Assembly (NCBI GenBank): GCA_021292165.1
Contig: CM037879.1
Coordinates: forward strand, 288,026,272 to 288,090,271
Length of the DNA: 64,000 nt
Direction of reading: 5' to 3'
DNA from: Shinisaurus crocodilurus
Taxonomy: Eukaryota; Chordata; Lepidosauria; Squamata; Shinisauridae
The translations under genes and the position numbers were made by a program. Below the pieces are notes generated by a model, which saw only the letters and a list, made by a program, of their open reading frames with translations, was not told where the DNA came from and did no database searches. Positions 1-11,232 of the stretch are shown in pieces; position 1 is the stretch's first letter, and each line of letters begins with the position of its first letter.

Positions 1-372
1 GTAGGACAGCCAAGCCATAGCATTAATTGTTGGCGGCTGCTCCAATATAATGGAACTCTCTATCCTGGCAACTCAGTTAAGAAATCTTGGCCAACAATAT
101 TTTGGAAGCACTGTAGGGCATTTCCGCTTCGGGCTGCTTTGGCAAAGTGCCAAGGCTACCTAAAATGGGGGGAAATGATGCACACTACCCTGAGTGCCTT
201 AAAAGAAGGGTGGGATAGAAAGGTGATTAATAATGCTGAATAACTACTTGCAAGAAGTTGGGCTTTTAAGAATCATGTTTTTAAATTTATATTTTCTATT
301 CGTATTTTAACCCAAGAATTGCCATGCTAGGACAAATCAGAGCCCAACTGCCTTTCAGTGATCCATCTACAG

Positions 373-493
373 CAGGGATCTCCAACCTTGGGTCCCCCGA
401 TGTTGCTGGCCTACAGCTCCCAGCATACCCAGGCAGCATGGCTAATGGCAAGGGATTCTGGGAGCTGTAGTCCAGCAACATCTGGGGACCTAC
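373..493. mobile_element. hAT-type hairpin element (family A), right end lost
   Basis: Starts CAGGGATCTCCAACCTTGGG. The arm GGCCTACAGCTCCCAGCATA is complemented by GGGAGCTGTAGTCCAGCAAC. The right terminal inverted repeat after ACATCTGGGGACC is missing. Confidence 0.75.
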
Positions 494-1839
494 AGGCATG
501 GCCAGCCAAGGTCCCCCCGAGAAGCTCACAAGCACTTCTTGTATCTCTGCTTCTGTATCTAAGGCACACACATGCTTATGAATGGACAAAAACAACTCAC
601 TCCCGATTCATTCCTTGCACAACTCTAAGTCTATGTGAAGAGAAGCAGAGTTTGAGCATGCTAAGGCCTGCAACCTATCGCACAGTTGTCTGTGTGAACA
701 AGCCCTAGCAAAATGGTGGTTAATGGAGGAGGAAAGAGATGGCAAAGAACATAGTGTGCAGTGCAACAGTATCAACTAGGCCTTTAAACTCATGCTCCCA
801 CACTCCCTGCAACTAAAGCCGTTCATGAATTTCTACAACTCCACCTCGCATGGGCAGCTGTGCGTCGTTTCAAGGTCAGCCTTCTCAAAAGCTGTGCCAG
901 TATTGAGCATCTCTTCTTCTCTCTACCAGACATTAAATCTCCCTGTGTCAATGCCAAGCCTACATGGCTTAGATTCACATCTGGTTCGCATTCAGTCCCT
1001 CCTACCTTCTGCCATAAAAACCTGCTGACTCAAGAACACTTGCTCTCAGTTTCAGAGATCTCCTGGCCTCTTTCTTCACTACCCAACTAGCCTTCTTTCA
1101 TTCTTTGTCTTCATTTCTCTGATCTTTTTTTTTAAATAAAAGGTAGTGCCATAATCTTTTTGGCAGCTTCCTATTCAGTATGATTTCCTCACTCAACTTC
1201 CCAATTACCCTCCTCCTCGCCCAAGCTTCCTTCTAGTTCCCACTGTCATTTTATCCACCCCAATAACTTCTGTACTTACCTGCTGGTAATTCATCCATAA
1301 TCCTCTGGCTCTCCCCTATTCAGGTCTCCTCCTCCTCCTCATTTCCCTGTGAAGCTAATATTTCAATTCATGCCCTTTTTCTGGGCACTGAAAAAATTCC
1401 TGAACACACCCAGAGGTGTACAGTCATGTGACATGTATAGATCTCAGATGCAGGGCTGTTTGCACCTGAGCCCTGCTGACTCAAGAGTAAAACTTAGGTC
1501 CCTGTTAGCTTCCATGTCGTCTCCCCCTACCCAAATCAAGTTTTCAACCCATGTGGTTGCCAAGAAAATTTGAAAACAAACAGTGTGTCCACTGAACCCT
1601 GAGAAATAAAACCATGGGAAGGGGATCACCATGCACTGCACAAACCCCTGACCCCACCTGAAACCCCAACACTCACCCTTACACACACACACACACGCCA
1701 ATTGCCACCTTGCTTGTGAACGAAATAGGTCCTGGCTATACGTGAAATGTTTCCCATATCCTGCCATTTGTATTCATGGGAACGGCCATAGTTCTGTGAC
1801 AGAGCATGTGTGTTGCATGCAGACGGGACCAGGTTTAAC
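494..1839. other. No gene recognised
   Basis: Pyrimidine-rich sequence with a short (CA)n at 1680-1696. Scattered open frames lack motifs. I see no confident element. Confidence 0.5.
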
Positions 1840-1952
1840 CTCCAGCACAGGGCTCTCCAACCTTGGGTCCCCAGATGTTGCTGTCTGGGTATGCTGGGAG
1901 CTGTAGGCCAGCAACATCTGGGGACCCAAGGTTGGAGAACCCTGCTCTAGCA
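1840..1952. mobile_element. hAT-type hairpin element (family A) with 8-bp duplication
   Basis: Element 1848-1944, termini CAGGGCTCTCCAACCTTGGG and GTTGGAGAACCCTG. Flanks CTCCAGCA and CTCTAGCA match at 7 of 8. The left arm has an internal deletion. Confidence 0.82.
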
Positions 1953-2464
1953 TCTCCAGTTAAGAAGATTTCAGAAAGCAAGGTAGGGTAGAGAGCTGCT
2001 GCTAGGTAAAATGGATGACCTGTGATCTGAGATAGTACACGGAAGCTTCATATGTTCATATTTGCAGAATTCCAAACACATCTCAGCTGGATGATGTCGG
2101 TGGAGGTGGCCTAAGCTCTGACTATCAGGGAAGCGCCGTATGAATAAAACCACGGAAGACATATGCCACCTATTATCAACTTCTGTTTTTATTTTATTTT
2201 TCTGAAGTCTGGCATTTAATTGTCTTGCTAAAATTCACAGCACTAACCTGGCCAAGTCGCATGTATTTGAATGCAATGAGAAGCACCTCTACATATGGAG
2301 ATGTTCACAAGAGAGGGGGTTTGCAGATCTATTTCTGTCACCTGTATATGGCAATGCTAGCATTCAAGAGAAATGAATACATATGGAACCCCATAACAAT
2401 TTATGCTGCTGGAAGGAGAATAAGAGATTACTCTCTTCCAAATGAAGCAGTCAGCACCACAGCC

Positions 2465-3010
2465 ACTAAGTGAGAAGGAGCCGCTGCCTGCAGTTGCGGC
2501 CCAAGCACCTCCTTCGCCTCGTGCTTCTCCTCCTTGTGCTGGACCGTCGAGTGAGTGATTGTGAGTGAGTCGCTGCCTTGCAGTTACGCCCAACATCTAG
2601 CCTCCCTCCCCTCATGCTGGTGTTCGTGTGTGGTGTGAGAGAGAGAGAGAGAGAGAGGGGACGACGTTGCCTGCAGTTGCCGCCAACACGGCTTCTCCCT
2701 TCGCTGATGCTGCTGCTGTGTTGAAGATATCTGTAAGAACGAGTGGAGCGGAATGGGGCAAGATTGAGTGTTTGTTGGGCTGGAAGGGGAGGTGGTGCGG
2801 CCCGCATCCAGGGGTTGAGGGGAGGAGAGATTGGGAGGCATTCACCCAGCCTTCCTTCTCAGACGCAGCCGGCCTGGGGGAGGGGGAAGGGCGGCAGACA
2901 CGAGGACGACTTGGGCGACTTGATTTCTTTGCAACAAAGGCAAGTGTGCTTAACTTCCTCCTTAGCCCTTCGAGATTTGCCAGCCCCAATGCAAAGCAGT
3001 GAGGCGTGCT
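2465..3010. promoter_or_regulatory. GC- and CpG-rich stretch of unknown role
   Basis: About 545 bp clearly richer in GC and CpG than its surroundings (GTCGAGTGAG, GGGACGACGTTGCC, GTGCGGCCCGCATCC, AGACGCAGCCGG, ACACGAGGACGACTTGGGCG), with a (GA)n run at 2637-2657. Frames on both strands are open only because stop codons are rare here; none has a recognisable domain. It may be a CpG island, an intragenic promoter, or the 5' leader of the hAT remnant that follows at 3620. Confidence 0.4.
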
Positions 3011-3242
3011 GCTGGCTATAATTCTGTTGGAGAAGGTACTTAACACCACTTGGAGAGCTCACGTTATGGTATTTTTGACACACTCATTGGGAAGAGTTTC
3101 ACTGAACTATGGCTTCTTTCTGAGTGAAAATGAAGTGTGTGGTGTGAGAGAGAGAGAGTGAGAGACTGTGTGAATGAATTTCATTTCACTTGCTTCTGTG
3201 GCTATTGCAGAACTATTTTAGCTGTCTCCAGCAGAACAGAGA

Positions 3243-3488
3243 GCCAGTGTGGCGTAATTGTGAGAGTGTTGGACTGGGACTTGGGATATCCGGGTTCTAG
3301 TCCCCACTTGGCCATGAAACTCACTGGGTTACTTTGAGCCAGTCATTTACTCGAGCTAACCTACTCACGGGTTGTTGTGAGGATAAAGTGGAGAGGAGGA
3401 GGAGGATTATGTAAGCCCCTTGAGTTTCTTGCAGGAAAAAAGGGGGGTATAAATATAACAAATAAAATAAATAAATAAACAAATAAAC
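3243..3488 (+). mobile_element. tRNA-derived squamate-type SINE
   Basis: The head has a tRNA-like A box and a B box (CGGGTTCTAGT, near 3291). A body with ACTCACTGGGTTACTTTGAG and GGGTTGTTGTGAGGATAAAG follows, then GGAAAAAAGGGGGGTATAAA and an (AAAT)n tail. This is the layout of the squamate tRNA-SINE family usually called Sauria SINE. Confidence 0.8.
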
Positions 3489-3619
3489 ATGTCTTCTCCT
3501 TTCTGATACAAAGCTGGCTGCTAGTCAAATAAATCCACTCACTTGCCTGCTCCCTGTTGGGCCCTATTTCCACTAACATCCAGAGTCCAAAGAGAGGAAG
3601 GGCAGGTGAGCAAGTACAA

Positions 3620-3912
3620 CAATAGAAATACAAAAAGAAATTGTTTTTCCTCAGAAAAGATTTTTTATTTATATTTTCGGAAATCTGTACCCATGGAGAA
3701 AAAACGGAAATATTCAGAAGATTACCTTAAATTTGGCTTTACCACCTTTAATGAATATTTAGGTTAAATTAAATTATATTCTGAAAAATCTATTTTTCAT
3801 GTGTTTTCTTTACCCCACCAAAATGCAAATTTATGCAAATGTGGTGAGGGGTCCCCGGTTACTTTGCCATTACAAAAGGGGGTCGCGACTTGAAAAAGGT
3901 TGGGGACCACTG
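3620..3912 (+). mobile_element. hAT remnant retaining transposase N-terminus and right terminus
   Basis: The right end AAAAAGGTTGGGGACCACTG at 3893-3912 is the reverse complement of a hAT-type CAGTGGTCCCCAACC terminus. Upstream, 3693-3767 encodes MEKKRKYSEDYLKFGFT, the usual start of a BED-finger hAT transposase, preceded by a pyrimidine-rich stretch. The transposase body is deleted and I could not find the left terminus. Confidence 0.75.
3693..3767 (+). pseudogene. hAT transposase N-terminal fragment
   Basis: Twenty-four codons starting ATG at 3693. The first seventeen (MEKKRKYSEDYLKFGFT) match the conserved start of Buster/Charlie-like hAT transposases, and domesticated relatives share this start. 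The BED finger, DDE catalytic domain and dimerisation domain are absent. The codons after FGFT are probably out of frame or belong to the deletion junction. Non-functional. Confidence 0.7.
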
Positions 3913-4499
3913 CACTAAGCATTCTCAAACAGCCTTGCATGCAAGAAAACCCAGGATGCACAGAAAATTACCTAGATTAAAAGGACCTATCTGGATAAAT
4001 GGATTTACAATTCTGCATGTTTTTGAGACTCAATTGCTTGGAATTTTATCAATTTTTAAAAATGCTAAGAGTATATTATTACATTGGATATTCACAAAGT
4101 GTAAGAGGGGGATCTCAATGAGATGGCAATGTGGGGTGGGGTGGGAGAAAGAATCAAAAGAGATGCTATGCACAGAGGCGGGGTGGAGTCCCACCAGGAC
4201 CTTACCAGAACTTAGCAGAGTTCCAAAGACATGGTAGGAAACTGTTCATCTCTGCAGAGGTACATCTACTGCATCATGGGGAACTACCAGGTCACCAGGC
4301 TCTGGCAACATACTGGATTCTGCTACATTTGAAGGTGGGCCTCCAGGTCCTGAAAAGGCTTCTAGAACTGGTGTGGGTAGAATGGTAGGAGACAGTTGTG
4401 CTAGTTGAACACCAACCCTATGGGAAGGATTCCAGGAGAGAGGGGGAGGGAGGCAACGACAACCCCAAGTGTCTGCTCCAGCTGGGCTGGTTTTGTTTC

Positions 4500-4632
4500 A
4501 TTTTAAGTGTATGTCTTTGCATTTTATTAATTTTGTGAGCCACTTTGAGGACTTCAGTTGAAAAACAGGATACACATTCATTCATTTGTTCACTCATTCA
4601 TTCATTCAATCAATCAATCAATCAATCAAAGA
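4500..4632 (+). repeat. LINE-like 3' tail and (ATTC)n/(AATC)n microsatellite
   Basis: TTAATTTTGTGAGCCACTTT then GAGGACTTCAGTTGAAAAAC resembles a LINE 3' terminus. It is followed by ATTC and AATC tetranucleotide runs at 4575-4629. Confidence 0.6.
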
Positions 4633-4971
4633 AATATTTTTGGAAACTTACAGCACAATGCTATTGTTAACTTGGATGAAAACTCCACTATGTTCAATGT
4701 TAGGTAAGCGTGCACAGGACCGCAGCCTTATTGCACCTGACAGGAAGGTCACACAGCCAGAATGATGGCTCTGCTTTAGCAAGTCAACAGAAAGCCAACA
4801 AAAAGCAGCCAGTGCCTGATGAGGCCCAGGTTCTCTCCTATACCGCAAACCCATAAAAGCAAGAAGTCACTAAAAAGAAAAAAGCCTGTGTACCGCTGGC
4901 AGAGCCAAAGCGGTGGCATCCGTGCAGTGATCTTCATTGGGTGCGCCTACACTGCAGAGGAACAGGCTGGC

Positions 4972-5338
4972 AGCAATCTTATGAAGACAGAAACAGGAGG
5001 AGATAAGCATTCAAATGCAACGGAAAAAAGGAGAGAACTAGGTTCTCAGGATGCAAAAATCTTTATTAAAGGAGCCCGACGCGTTTCGGCCTGTGTATTT
5101 TTCAAGGCCTTCCTCAAGGAGTTGTAAAAGAGTCTGCAGATTACTTAAACAACTAATGTCTTTCACTGTTTCAGTGGCGACAGTCGTTAGTTGTTTAAGT
5201 AATCTGCAGACTCTTTTACAACCCCTTGAGGAAGGCCTTGAAAAATACACAGGCCGAAACGCGTCAGGCTCCTTTAATAAAGATTTTTGCATCCTGAGAA
5301 CCTAGTTCTCTCCTTTTTTCCGTAGCAATCTTATGAAG
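4972..5338. mobile_element. Foldback insertion: 137-bp inverted arms, 15-bp target duplication
   Basis: Arms 5020-5156 and 5187-5323 are reverse complements with no indels and about two mismatches (C/T in GAGCCCGACGCG; A/G in TCAAGGAGTTG) around a 30-nt loop. AGCAATCTTATGAAG occurs at 4972-4986 and 5324-5338. The right arm abuts the right duplication exactly. On the left, 33 extra bases (4987-5019) separate duplication and arm. The right arm contains TTTAATAAAGATTTTTGC, a poly(A)-signal-like sequence. I do not recognise the family. A duplication this long suits reverse-transcription-primed insertion better than cut-and-paste. Confidence 0.88.
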
Positions 5339-5690
5339 CCAACTGAGTCTAGACAGACTAGAAAATTGAGTCATTTATCACACTTGGACTCTACCTTGGG
5401 CAGCACACATAGATGTTTCCCCCCTTACGATCCTCGCAACAACTCTGCGAGGCACATTAGGCTAAGCCAGTGGTCCGCATAGGGTCATTGTGAAAGGACT
5501 GCCAACCGGTCCTTTACTCAAGACCAGAGATCAAAGGTGCAAAACTGCCAGCCTTAGCTCTGCCGTCTTGACACGGATTCTCTCAGGGCCTTGCCCTTGT
5601 CTATACGTTGGATTTAGCACTGAACCGCAGAGGAACCACACACACTCTGAGGCACCATCCTGGGATTATACTTGTTTACACGTGAGGAGG

Positions 5691-5712
5691 TGTGTGTGTG
5701 TGTGTGTGTGTG
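5691..5712. repeat. (GT)n microsatellite
   Basis: Short GT run, about 11 units. Confidence 0.85.
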
Positions 5713-5771
5713 GTGCAGGAAACTCTGACACTTTTTTTCCACAGTCATCCAGTGAACGTGATGGTTTAGTG

Positions 5772-5906
5772 CAGCCTTGCTTAACCTTCTGCCTTCCAGA
5801 TGTTTTGGACTACAACTCCCACCAGCCCCAGCTAGCACAGTCAATGGTCAGGGATTATGGAAGATGTAATCCTAAAGTACGGAGGGCACCAGGCTGGGGA
5901 AGGCTG
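5772..5906. mobile_element. hAT-type hairpin element (family B)
   Basis: CAGCCTTGCTTAACCTTCTG to GGCTGGGGAAGGCTG, with arms TTGGACTACAACTCCCACCA and GGGATTATGGAAGATGTAAT in weakened complementarity. The family B consensus terminus is CAGCCTTCCCCAACCTGGTG. Confidence 0.75.
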
Positions 5907-6963
5907 GTGTAATCGACAGAGAGGAGTGAATGAGGGGAATGAATCTGTGCCAGCTCTATCTATTGCACTAGCTCCAAGATTACACAGGAGCTGGTATTTC
6001 CCCTAGTAATAACTCATGCTTCCTTCAAGAAGCCTGCATTGCTTCTTGCAGTACTTCAGTACTTCCTTCAGTACTTCCTGAAAAGCACTGGTTTGGGAGC
6101 AGATCTGCAAGAAATCAAGGTTTAGACAGTTTTCCTAATTTGTGGCTTACTGATAAAGGCAACTGGAAGATCTCCCGACAGCAGGTGGACGTACCAAGAT
6201 GTATTCCAGCACAATGGCAGAAAAGGTGAGAACAGAGTGCCTTGTTGGCTCTGAATTCTTTTGCTTTTGATAGCTCATGTCTTCTGGAGTATCAGTTTGC
6301 TGCAGTTCGTGTGTCTAGATATGTATGAAGAAGTAATACCATGGGAATATAGGATACACAATAATGAAGGGTTAAATTCAGCTATTTGGAGGGGGGAGGC
6401 TGTGAAACAAGATTTCAAAAAGTGGCAGGGGAGTCACTATTCATTTCAAAAGGCATGATTATCTTCCCATATTTCAAAGGAAAGGCCTTTTGAAAGATCT
6501 GGCACGGAAATATGCATCTGAATAGAGGCATATTGAAAAGCCCAAGCTTTCAGGTATAATGGTTCTCAGTTAGAACAGTCGTATGCTACACAACTTGATT
6601 CCCCATGGCACATTTTAACACAGCTGAGCACACCATCAGACCTACATTATCACCCTTGCCCAGCCTACAAAAACTGATGGTTCATTAAATTTCTTCACTT
6701 CCCCCGCCCCTCTTGCAGCCCTCTTATAACTATAGCAAGCTCCCCATTAAAAAAAAAATAAAAAAATACTGGGGAAGCTTTATTCATTCTGTGCAGATAA
6801 TCTTATCTGAGTCCAACATTAAAAACCAAGAAAATAAAATGAGCCAGAGATGTTTAATTCCATAAAAGTGGAATAAAGCAAGAACGGCAACTAATGTGAG
6901 TCATACGGGTTGTTAAAATATTAGTATAACACCCTCCTGAGCTGTATGTGGAAACAGAAACTG

Positions 6964-6998
<35 letters not shown>

Positions 6999-7526
6999 CA
7001 GTTCTTACCTGCTGTATAGAAGAAATTCAGGTATAACAATTACAAGTCAAGTCATTCACTGATCTTTCTTTTTTAAAACTATGCTCTACAAAAGCCATCA
7101 CTGCACTATATCAAAGAGGTTAAGGGCTAACTGCTTCATTAATTCCAGATCTTGGGTCATTTTCTCCCCCCCCCCCCCACAATCCATCCTACCTCTCCAT
7201 GTCTGGGCTGCACCACATCACACTGTGAGAGGGGTGCCCACACGATTGAATGTGCCTCCATGCGAAAGATTCCTTGCACATAGAAAACGACATGTCAAGA
7301 AAGGGGTTCTGGAATCTAGCCTAGCCTTCTTCCTGACATGACTGTTTCTAATGTGTTTGTTGGGCATGCCAAGCATTCCAGTCAAACCAGTCCAGTCACA
7401 CGTTCACCACGGCTGTGAGAACCAAGCCAAGGCTGAATTGTGAGCCACCACTTAATGTAAAAGTAAAACAAGAGAGCAAAAATGTGGGGACCAGAGAAGA
7501 GAGGGAAGAGGGTGCAATACTCAAAT
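5907..7526. other. Mostly unique intronic sequence
   Basis: Apart from the CA repeat at 6967 and a poly(C) run at 7168-7177 nothing is recognised. Confidence 0.5.
6967..6996. repeat. (CA)n microsatellite
   Basis: Fifteen uninterrupted CA units. Confidence 0.9.
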
Positions 7527-7686
7527 GTCTAGTGCAGTCTTCCCCAACCTGGTACTCTCCAGATAATATGTTGGACTACAGCTCCCATCATTCCCAGCCA
7601 GCATGACCATTAGCTGGCTGGGAATGATGGGAGTTGCAGTCCCAAGACAACTGGAGGGCACCAGGCTGGGGAAGGCTGGCCTAGTG
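7527..7686. mobile_element. hAT-type hairpin element (family B) with 8-bp duplication
   Basis: Element 7535-7678, CAGTCTTCCCCAACCTGGTA to GGCTGGGGAAGGCTG. Flanks GTCTAGTG and GCCTAGTG match at 7 of 8. The centre is a strong palindrome around ATTAGCTGGCTGGGAATG. Confidence 0.85.
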
Positions 7687-10263
7687 AGTTTACCATCTGC
7701 TGCTATACAAGCTTGTATCAGCCCTTAAATTCTTAAGAGCCAGACAGGCACCAGTGTTTTCAACAACTACTCAGGCAAGTTGGCCAGAGACATCTGGGGT
7801 CCGGGGTGGTGGTGGTACCGGAATAATATTGCGACAGGTGATATGTTTATTTCTGTCACCTAGGTTCGCTCATTTTGAACCAAATTTCCGATCTATCCCC
7901 CACACCCGATAATCATTATTTTGATGGCAGGGATCAGTACTGAAGTAAGGGTACCCTTGAGGCAGTAGGAATTTATGGGTAGGCCACCACTAGCAGAGAG
8001 GGAAGCCGCTAGTGTAGTGGGGAAATGATTGAACTGTGAATCAAGAAAAGCCCTGGTTCAAATCTTACCTCTGCCTGAACTCACTACCTTACATGGTTGT
8101 AAAGGCAGATAATCTATTACAGATAATTTGAACACACAAATACTGTACACATAAATACTGTAATAGTAATATTACTATTATTAGCAGCAGCAGCAGCCAC
8201 CAAGAGTAATAAGGTCTACCACCTAAACAAGAAGCCCTTAATTCTCTACAACATCTGGAAACTACTGATGGAGCAGCATCTACTAGTGCAACAAATTCTC
8301 CCTCCCCCTGCAGCCAATTTTTGGGAGCGTGGGGAAGAGCTCACGCAACATTGGATGTAGCCCATATTTCTCTGAGTGCTGGGATGCAAAGTCGACAATG
8401 CCAACTGAAAGATGAAACTGTATTCAGATACCAGTGTCCGTGCAGAATTTCACAGAAGGTACCTGGCTATCCACTGGTAAGGTGCTGTGAGTCTCAAACT
8501 CTGGGAGCCAAATTTTCCAGCTCTTTACTGGAGGTTACGGAGGCAGTTTGCCAGATGAAGATGCCATAGGTACATCGTCCGTGTGTGTGTGTGGGGGGGA
8601 TATCGGGCATAGTCACATGCCACAGCCCTACTGACACAGCCCTATGTCAGGTGATCTGGGAACCAGTGATGCAGCACCTTGCACTTTAAGTCTCTGGAGC
8701 CTGCTCCTCTTCTTAAGACTGAGCAGCTTCTCTCTGTCTGGCCAGGGCGAACCACTACCAGATGACTTGCCTCTTACCTACTCATTGACTGGCTGCCTGC
8801 CCTTGATTCCTCGCCATTCCTTCTACAGATGGCTGACCTGGCTTGGAGCCACTGTCTGCCTTCCTAATCTTGCCCTGGACTATGCCTCCGGAACAGCTGT
8901 ACTTTCCTCCTTTATGGCCATGATCCTGTTACATTTTAGAAGCTGGCTAGTCATCAGATCTGCCAATGCCTTATGATTTTAGGTTTGATGTATGTGTGGA
9001 ATCAAACGTACCCATGACTAGAAAACACCAGATAACAGTTTTCAATAACAGATCTCTAGCAAGCGATATTGAGTCCAAAGGGGAGGTGACTAGAGAATTA
9101 CTCATTTGTCCATCTTGATTCTGCTGGGTCATCTGAGAAGACAATGCTACAGTATGTTTGCATACTAAGTTTTGGGGTAAACTAGTTCTATTTTAGTTTC
9201 TTTGCCTGTACTTGTGTCTGTATGTGAACTGAAAGCTGTATGTGATCAGATGCAACATATGTACTACTTGAGACGTGGATGAATTTTCAGCCCCTCCCAG
9301 ATGAAAGAGTTTGGTATATTTTCATCGTTCCTAATCCGCCCAGACTTAGTTTTGGGATTTTGCTCACGGCCATACACCTACTTACGGGAGTGGTGAACCA
9401 GCAAACACATCACGTGAAACAGATAGTCTCCGAATCACAGCTTACTGCTCAGTGAACCTAGAAGGCAGACCGACAAAATCCATCAACTGCCAGAGACACA
9501 CGGCCCTCTCTTACAGCTCTGCCTCAGCAGTTCCCCATGGCTAGTGAAGAGACCTCTACTCAGCTGAAGACCAAGTTATTAAGAAATGGTTTGTCGTCTT
9601 AGATTGGATTGATCATTTGTTTTCCGAATTCCTTTTCCCATCATTTACTCATTATACGCCTCCTCCTGATGGGAGAGGACATTTATTAGCTCCCACATTT
9701 ATTGCGCTGGCAAACGGAAACACTCTGGCGGCAGCATTTCCTGAGGGCTGACTCATTTATCTACTGGATAAGAGACTGAAGTTTTCTAAGGGGCAGAAAA
9801 ATTAAAATATCACTCAGGCTGACAGCAGAGAAAATGAGGGTCTATATGCGGATGAGAAGAATGTTTGAGCTTTCAGTTTACAAGGCTATTGACTAAAGAG
9901 AGTTGGAAAATTGCACAGAGATAAAACTCCCTGCATAATATCCTCACACTGATAAATGAAAGGACTGAGGGCCATTGCCCACAGATGAAGCGTGTTTGGC
10001 AAAATCCAAAAGCAGTACCGGAGAATTTCTTGTTTGAAAAGCAGGGCCACCTCCTCCTCCGCATCACACCTCTGCACAGCTGCCCAAGGCCGCCAATATT
10101 TTAGACATTCCCATTCCGCCACAGAATTCCACTTCAAAAAGTACCAGGTTTCACTGAGACCTACCTCAAAAGATATGGCTGGTTATTTTTAATCAATATG
10201 TGAAACTGAGCCCCTCTCTCTGGGAAGCCTCCTTGACCCTTCTAAGCCTTCAAAAATCCCTTG
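7687..10263. other. Mostly unique intronic sequence
   Basis: Contains short (ATT)/(GCA) runs at 8168-8197 and a 110-codon chance frame at 8644-8976. 9590-9850 looks like single-copy AT-rich DNA and is a candidate for conserved non-coding sequence. Confidence 0.45.

Positions 10264-10307
<44 letters not shown>
10264..10307. repeat. (ATC)n microsatellite
   Basis: About 14 ATC units, which is GAT on minus. It may be the expanded tail of a lost minus-strand L2, but no L2 sequence is seen beside it. Confidence 0.85.
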
Positions 10308-10315
10308 CATTAAAA

Positions 10316-10557
10316 CCTTAGATTGCAAGTAACATGGACTGCAAGTGTTTTGCAAGACAAGCAAATTTTTAAAATAAATTTTAACTTGATAAACAAGTGA
10401 CGTCTTGCAATACAAGTACTGTAGTACGGTCAAGAAAAATGAAGACTTCACACTATCATTCTTTATTGCAGCTTAAATTTAATATGTGTACAAATTTCTT
10501 ATGGGGAATTTTGCTTTGATATACAAGTCCGGAACGAATTATGCTTGCAATCCAAGG
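10316..10557. mobile_element. Inverted-repeat DNA element (family J)
   Basis: Left CCTTAGATTGCAAGTAACAT, right GAATTATGCTTGCAATCCAAGG-type terminus; the terminal 14 bp are complementary at 13 positions. The interior contains AACTTGATAAACAAGTGACG and TTTGATATACAAGTCCGGAA, shared with 63300-63540. Confidence 0.68.
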
Positions 10558-10596
10558 AAGAAGAAGAAGAAGAAGAAGAAGAAGAAGAAGAAGAAA
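10555..10596. repeat. (GAA)n microsatellite
   Basis: About 13 GAA units between the family J element and an L2 scrap. Confidence 0.88.
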
Positions 10597-10622
10597 TATT
10601 TCTATACCGCCCAATAGCCGAA
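10597..10622 (-). mobile_element. L2 3' terminal scrap
   Basis: TTTCTATACCGCCCAATAGC is an antisense L2 terminus wedged between a (GAA)n microsatellite and the CR1 copy. Confidence 0.55.
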
Positions 10623-10623
10623 G

Positions 10624-11232
10624 GCAAATGCTATTTTGGGCTTCATTAATAGAAGTATAGCTTCCAAATCGTGTGAAGTGATAATTCCCCTTTACTCGGC
10701 ACTGGTTAGGCCTCATCTTGAGTACTGCGTCCAGTTCTGGGCACCACACTTTAAGAAGGATGTAGACAAACTGGAGAGGGTTCAGAGGAGGGCAACAAGG
10801 ATGATAAAGGGACTGGAAACAAGGCCCTATGAGGAGAGACTGAAAGAACTGGGCATGTTTAGCCTTCAGAAGAGGAGACTGAGGGGAGATATGATCGCAC
10901 TCTTCAAGTACTTAAAGGGTTGTCACACAGAGGAGGGCCAGGATCTCTTCTCGATCATCCCAGTTTGCAGGACACGGAATAATGGGCTCAAGTTACAGGA
11001 ACCCAGATTCCACCTAAACATCAGGAAAAATGTCCTGACTGTCAGAGCAATAAGACAATGGAACCAACTACCTAGGGAGGTCGTGGGCTCTCCCACTCTG
11101 GAGGCATTCAAGGTGTAGCTGGACAGCCATCTGTCAGGGATGCTTTGACATGGATTCCTGCATTGAGCAGGGGGTTGGACTCGATGGCCTGGTAGGCCCC
11201 TTCCAACTCTACTTTTCTATGATTCTATGATA
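10624..11232 (+). mobile_element. CR1 LINE 3' end with RT C-terminal coding
   Basis: Encodes the C-terminal part of the CR1 RT protein ([20 protein letters not shown] ... [20 protein letters not shown]). It ends with the family 3' end containing GGTTGGACTCGATGGCC and the octamer-type repeat TTCTATGATTCTATGA. The frame is open for 160 codons; a C-to-T change gives TAG at 11116-11118 where the sister copy at 41655-42420 reads CAG. By eye the two copies differ at only a few percent of positions, so the subfamily was active fairly recently. Confidence 0.88.

Noticed and set aside
2466..3049. Several overlapping open frames of 80-145 codons in GC-rich DNA
   Set aside because: Stop codons are rare because of GC content. 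No domain, splice context or codon bias distinguishes any frame.
3243..3320. tRNA gene
   Set aside because: A and B boxes are present but there is no cloverleaf with paired acceptor stem. It is the head of a SINE.
5038..5305. Two 84-codon frames with nearly the same protein on opposite strands
   Set aside because: Explained by the near-perfect palindrome, not by duplicated genes.
8644..8976. 110-codon plus-strand frame with hydrophobic segments
   Set aside because: No homology recognised, no splice context; probably chance or an old LTR remnant.
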